The notes beneath the pieces were generated by a model. The model searched no databases. It was not told the origin of the DNA and worked only from the letters and a program-made list of their open reading frames with translations. Shown in pieces: positions 5,836-7,466 of a stretch of 7,466 bases of DNA. Position 1 is the stretch's first letter, and the number at the start of each line of letters is the position of its first letter. The DNA comes from Promethearchaeota archaeon (GTDB lineage Archaea; Asgardarchaeota; Lokiarchaeia; Sigynarchaeales; SOKP01): positions 1 to 7,466 of the forward strand of contig JAHLWJ010000217.1 in NCBI GenBank assembly GCA_019057975.1, given 5' to 3'. The position numbers and the translations under genes are program-made.

Positions 5836-6006
5836 CAATTTTGAAAAAAGCATCTTATTGGTTAGTGTAAACTTTAGTGGGGTAGTAAGAAAAAAGAAGA
5901 ATACTACTTTTTTGTATTTTTTTCTCTTTTTTAACTCGATATTCGATACTTTCTTATTAGTATAATTTTAAATAAAAAGGGAAACATGTTATACTTTCAC
6001 TTGTAG

Positions 6007-6048
6007 GTTACAGGTTGCGAGTTACGAATTACAAGTTTCAAGTTTGAA
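6007..6048 (+). repeat. GTTNCRA heptamer array
   Basis: Six contiguous 7-bp units: GTTACAG, GTTGCGA, GTTACGA, ATTACAA, GTTTCAA and GTTTGAA. It is a different heptamer family from CGCTANN and is seen as an array only here in the window. Confidence 0.75.
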
Positions 6049-6095
6049 AATGTAGGGGCGTGTGGAATTAATTTGCGAGTTAGCTGATTAAGAAA

Positions 6096-6123
6096 ATTAG
6101 CGTAGAGCGAATAGCGTTTTGCG
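6096..6123 (-). repeat. CGCTANN heptamer array, locus C (inverted)
   Basis: Read on the minus strand: CGCAAAA, CGCTATT, CGCTCTA and CGCTAAT. The complement of 6097-6117 matches 2944-2964 at 19 of 21 bases, so this is an inverted copy of the locus B array. Confidence 0.75.
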
Positions 6124-6136
6124 GATAGAATATTAG

Positions 6137-6152
6137 TTATCCAGTTTACCAG
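6137..6152 (+). repeat. Octamer array, locus C forward arm
   Basis: Two units, TTATCCAG and TTTACCAG, followed by a decayed TTATTTTA. It faces the array at 6166-6197 across 13 bases. Confidence 0.6.
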
Positions 6153-6165
6153 TTATTTTAATTTA

Positions 6166-6197
6166 ATAGCTAACCAGGTAACTAACTAAACAACTAA
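6166..6197 (-). repeat. Octamer array, locus C reverse arm
   Basis: On the minus strand: TTAGTTGT, TTAGTTAG, TTACCTGG and TTAGCTAT, in strict 8-base register. TTAGTTAG, TTACCTGG and close variants recur at locus B. Confidence 0.75.
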
Positions 6198-6236
6198 CTA
6201 TTTATATACGCGATACGATACACTAACGACTAATTT

Positions 6237-6243
6237 AAAGGAG
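6237..6243 (+). promoter_or_regulatory. Ribosome binding site of the TTG-started membrane protein gene
   Basis: AAAGGAG precedes the TTG at 6255 by 11 bases. An ATG at 6259 is out of frame, an in-frame TAA lies at 6231, and no in-frame ATG occurs until about residue 57, so TTG is the only sensible start. Confidence 0.7.
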
Positions 6244-6254
6244 TAAAAGACTAT

Positions 6255-7313
6255 TTGAATGAATTGATTTTAGATAAAAAAAGATTCCTTAAGGGATTAG
6301 TAATTTCCTTAGTTATAGGAATTATAGTTATTTTAATTATCGCCTTTATTACTACTAACCAAAATACCTGGACAAGTTTATCTTATATTAATAAAAAATA
6401 CCTTTTTTTTGCTTTTATTCTGATGGTATTTGCTGCAGTAATAGATGCTCTCAGGATAAAAATGACCGTAGAGGCAGTTAATGAAAAAATTACTTTTCTC
6501 GAATCCTTAAAAGTGTACTATATTAGTAACTTTGCCGGTGGGATAACCCCTTTTTTCTCCGGAACTTTACCCGCTCAAATATATCTATTTAATAAGAATA
6601 TAAAAAATAAAATGACCTTAGGTAAGGCTACTATGGTTGCCACCATTATGCCCTTGATCAAAACTTTAGTTTTTTCTATTTTTGCACCGGTTATTTTTTT
6701 CAGCTTTAAAAAAACAATTACCGATTACACCATTCTTTCTGCAATTCTTATCAACGGAGCTATACTAACTTCCCTGTTTTTTCTATTTTTATTTATCCTA
6801 ACGGTAAAATACCCCGAAAAGATGTTGGGAATAATCTTTAAAATCCAACATTTACCCTGTATCTTGAAATTTTCAAAAAAAGAACAAATATCGCACCTAT
6901 TAGATAGAGTAACTCTGGAAATCAAAGAATTTCATAAGAGTTTTTCTCTATTAAAAGAAAATTGGATTAAATTATTATTATCTGCCCTCTACACGATTAT
7001 CTTTTGGGGTACTTTTTTCCTGGTAGCCCCTCTGCTTCTTAGGGGGTTTAATTTAAATTTTAACCTTTCCCACGTATTAGTCATGCAGATAATATTCTAT
7101 TTTATTTTACCTTTTATGCCCACTCCCGGTGGTAGCGGAACAGCAGAGCTGGGTTTTGCCTCATTCTTTTCTTTCTTTGTCCCTCTTCACCTTTTAGGTC
7201 TCTTTGTAGGAGCCTGGAGATTTATAGCCTTTTATTTTAATCTGTGTATAGGGGCTATAATCCTTTTAGTAGAAATAAAAAAGTTAAATAGAAGAAAGGG
7301 AAAGGTGAAATAA
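6255..7313 (+). CDS. Flippase-like integral membrane protein (UPF0104 / LPG-synthase TM domain)
   Basis: This belongs to the PF03706-type family: the membrane domain of lysylphosphatidylglycerol synthase/MprF and related stand-alone proteins, thought to translocate or bind lipid-linked substrates. Its own substrate cannot be read from the sequence. The 352-residue protein has about eight hydrophobic segments, starting at 14-33 and 49-68. Family signatures are YISNFAGGITPFFSGTLPAQ (89-108) and the near C-terminal PTPGGSGTAE (289-298), which match the usual N...P...G.P and PxPGGxGxxE patterns. There is no cytosolic aminoacyl-transferase domain, so it is not a full MprF. It starts with TTG at 6255 after AAAGGAG. 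It ends five bases before the stop of the convergent gene at 7319. No glycosyltransferase gene is adjacent in the window. Confidence 0.88.
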   Translation: MNELILDKKRFLKGLVISLVIGIIVILIIAFITTNQNTWTSLSYINKKYLFFAFILMVFAAVIDALRIKMTVEAVNEKITFLESLKVYYISNFAGGITPFFSGTLPAQIYLFNKNIKNKMTLGKATMVATIMPLIKTLVFSIFAPVIFFSFKKTITDYTILSAILINGAILTSLFFLFLFILTVKYPEKMLGIIFKIQHLPCILKFSKKEQISHLLDRVTLEIKEFHKSFSLLKENWIKLLLSALYTIIFWGTFFLVAPLLLRGFNLNFNLSHVLVMQIIFYFILPFMPTPGGSGTAELGFASFFSFFVPLHLLGLFVGAWRFIAFYFNLCIGAIILLVEIKKLNRRKGKVK

Positions 7314-7318
7314 AGTAG

Positions 7319-7466
7319 TTATATTTCTTCTTCTCTTATTTTCTTCTTAGCTTTAGTTCTAATACCTCCAAAAGATTTAAAAATTTGATCGATTCCCAGG
7401 GCAATTATCAGTATTGGCCAAAATTTCCAAATATTTTCTGAAATTACAAAATCGAAAAAATATTTT
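7319..7466 (-). CDS. C-terminal end of a LiaI/LiaF-like (DUF5668-type) membrane protein, partial
   Basis: Only the last 48 codons are in the window; the start lies beyond the right edge. The visible protein has ISENIWKFWPILIIALGIDQ, then a basic, charged tail (KAKKKIREEEI). A W-x-FWPxLIIxLGxxxI segment is the pattern of the LiaI-LiaF-like transmembrane region (DUF5668), found in small membrane proteins of envelope-stress or phage-shock-like systems. Too little is visible to say whether the protein is a short single-module one or a longer PspC/LiaF-like one. The stop TAA at 7321-7319 lies five bases from the end of the flippase-like gene, with the two genes tail to tail and no room for a separate terminator. 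Confidence 0.65.
   Translation of the reverse strand, partial: KYFFDFVISENIWKFWPILIIALGIDQIFKSFGGIRTKAKKKIREEEI

Larger units (their letters stand above)
5756..6254. other. Gene-free region between divergent genes, repeat-rich
   Basis: About 500 bases without a credible gene. The right part of this block (from the reader's left to right) holds the DUF554 promoter, a weak GTAGTA/TACTAC hairpin followed by T-runs (5882-5913) with no gene feeding it, a GTTNCRA heptamer array (6007-6048), an inverted CGCTANN array (6096-6123), facing octamer arrays (6137-6152 and 6166-6197), and the dodecamer ACTAACGACTAA (6222-6233) immediately before the ribosome site of the next gene. I could not identify a convincing promoter for the rightward gene. 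Confidence 0.75.

Noticed and set aside
5882..5913. Hairpin GTAGTA/TACTAC followed by T-runs
   Set aside because: Six weak pairs with a 14-base loop and no gene upstream on the plus strand to terminate.
6725..6925. Open frame on the minus strand within the flippase-like gene
   Set aside because: Short, antisense to a well-supported gene, no domain and no ribosome site.

Overview
The window is AT-rich bacterial DNA (about one third G+C by eye). It carries eight protein genes: seven complete and one cut by the right edge. The mcsA-mcsB pair, strong TTGACA/TATAAT-type promoters and GGAGG-type ribosome sites suggest a low-GC, Bacillota-like bacterium or a candidate phylum with similar gene content, such as Atribacterota. 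That placement is inference; nothing here fixes the taxon.

Layout from left to right. Positions 1-437 hold no gene but several repeat families and a roughly 99-bp REP-like palindromic element. Positions 438-2034 (minus) hold mcsA and mcsB, the protein-arginine kinase and its zinc-finger activator, overlapping by 11 bp behind a near-perfect promoter at 2095-2124. Positions 2241-2546 (minus) hold a CsoR/FrmR-family repressor with a matching operator over its own predicted transcription start. Positions 2604-3000 are repeats. Positions 3115-3633 (plus) hold a Mut7-C (PIN-like) RNase-domain protein with a zinc ribbon. It converges on pgk (3682-4881, minus), which lies downstream of a DUF554 membrane protein gene (5072-5755, minus). 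Positions 5756-6254 are again gene-free and rich in repeats. Positions 6255-7313 (plus) hold a polytopic UPF0104/LPG-synthase-TM (flippase-like) membrane protein, and 7319-7466 (minus) the C-terminal end of a small LiaI/LiaF-like (DUF5668-type) membrane protein.

The genes do not form one pathway. McsA and McsB act together in protein quality control (arginine phosphorylation marking substrates for ClpCP), but the usual partners ctsR and clpC are absent from the window. pgk stands alone, without other glycolysis genes. The rest are single-gene units.

The most unusual signal is intergenic. Three separate gaps carry the same set of degenerate short tandem repeats: octamers close to TTANCTGG arranged as facing inverted arrays, heptamers close to CGCTANN, and a dodecamer ACTAACGACTAA. 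A further heptamer family (GTTNCRA) occurs in the third gap. They behave like a modular, dispersed intergenic repeat comparable in style to cyanobacterial STRR repeats. No CRISPR array, tRNA, rRNA, transposase or phage gene was seen.
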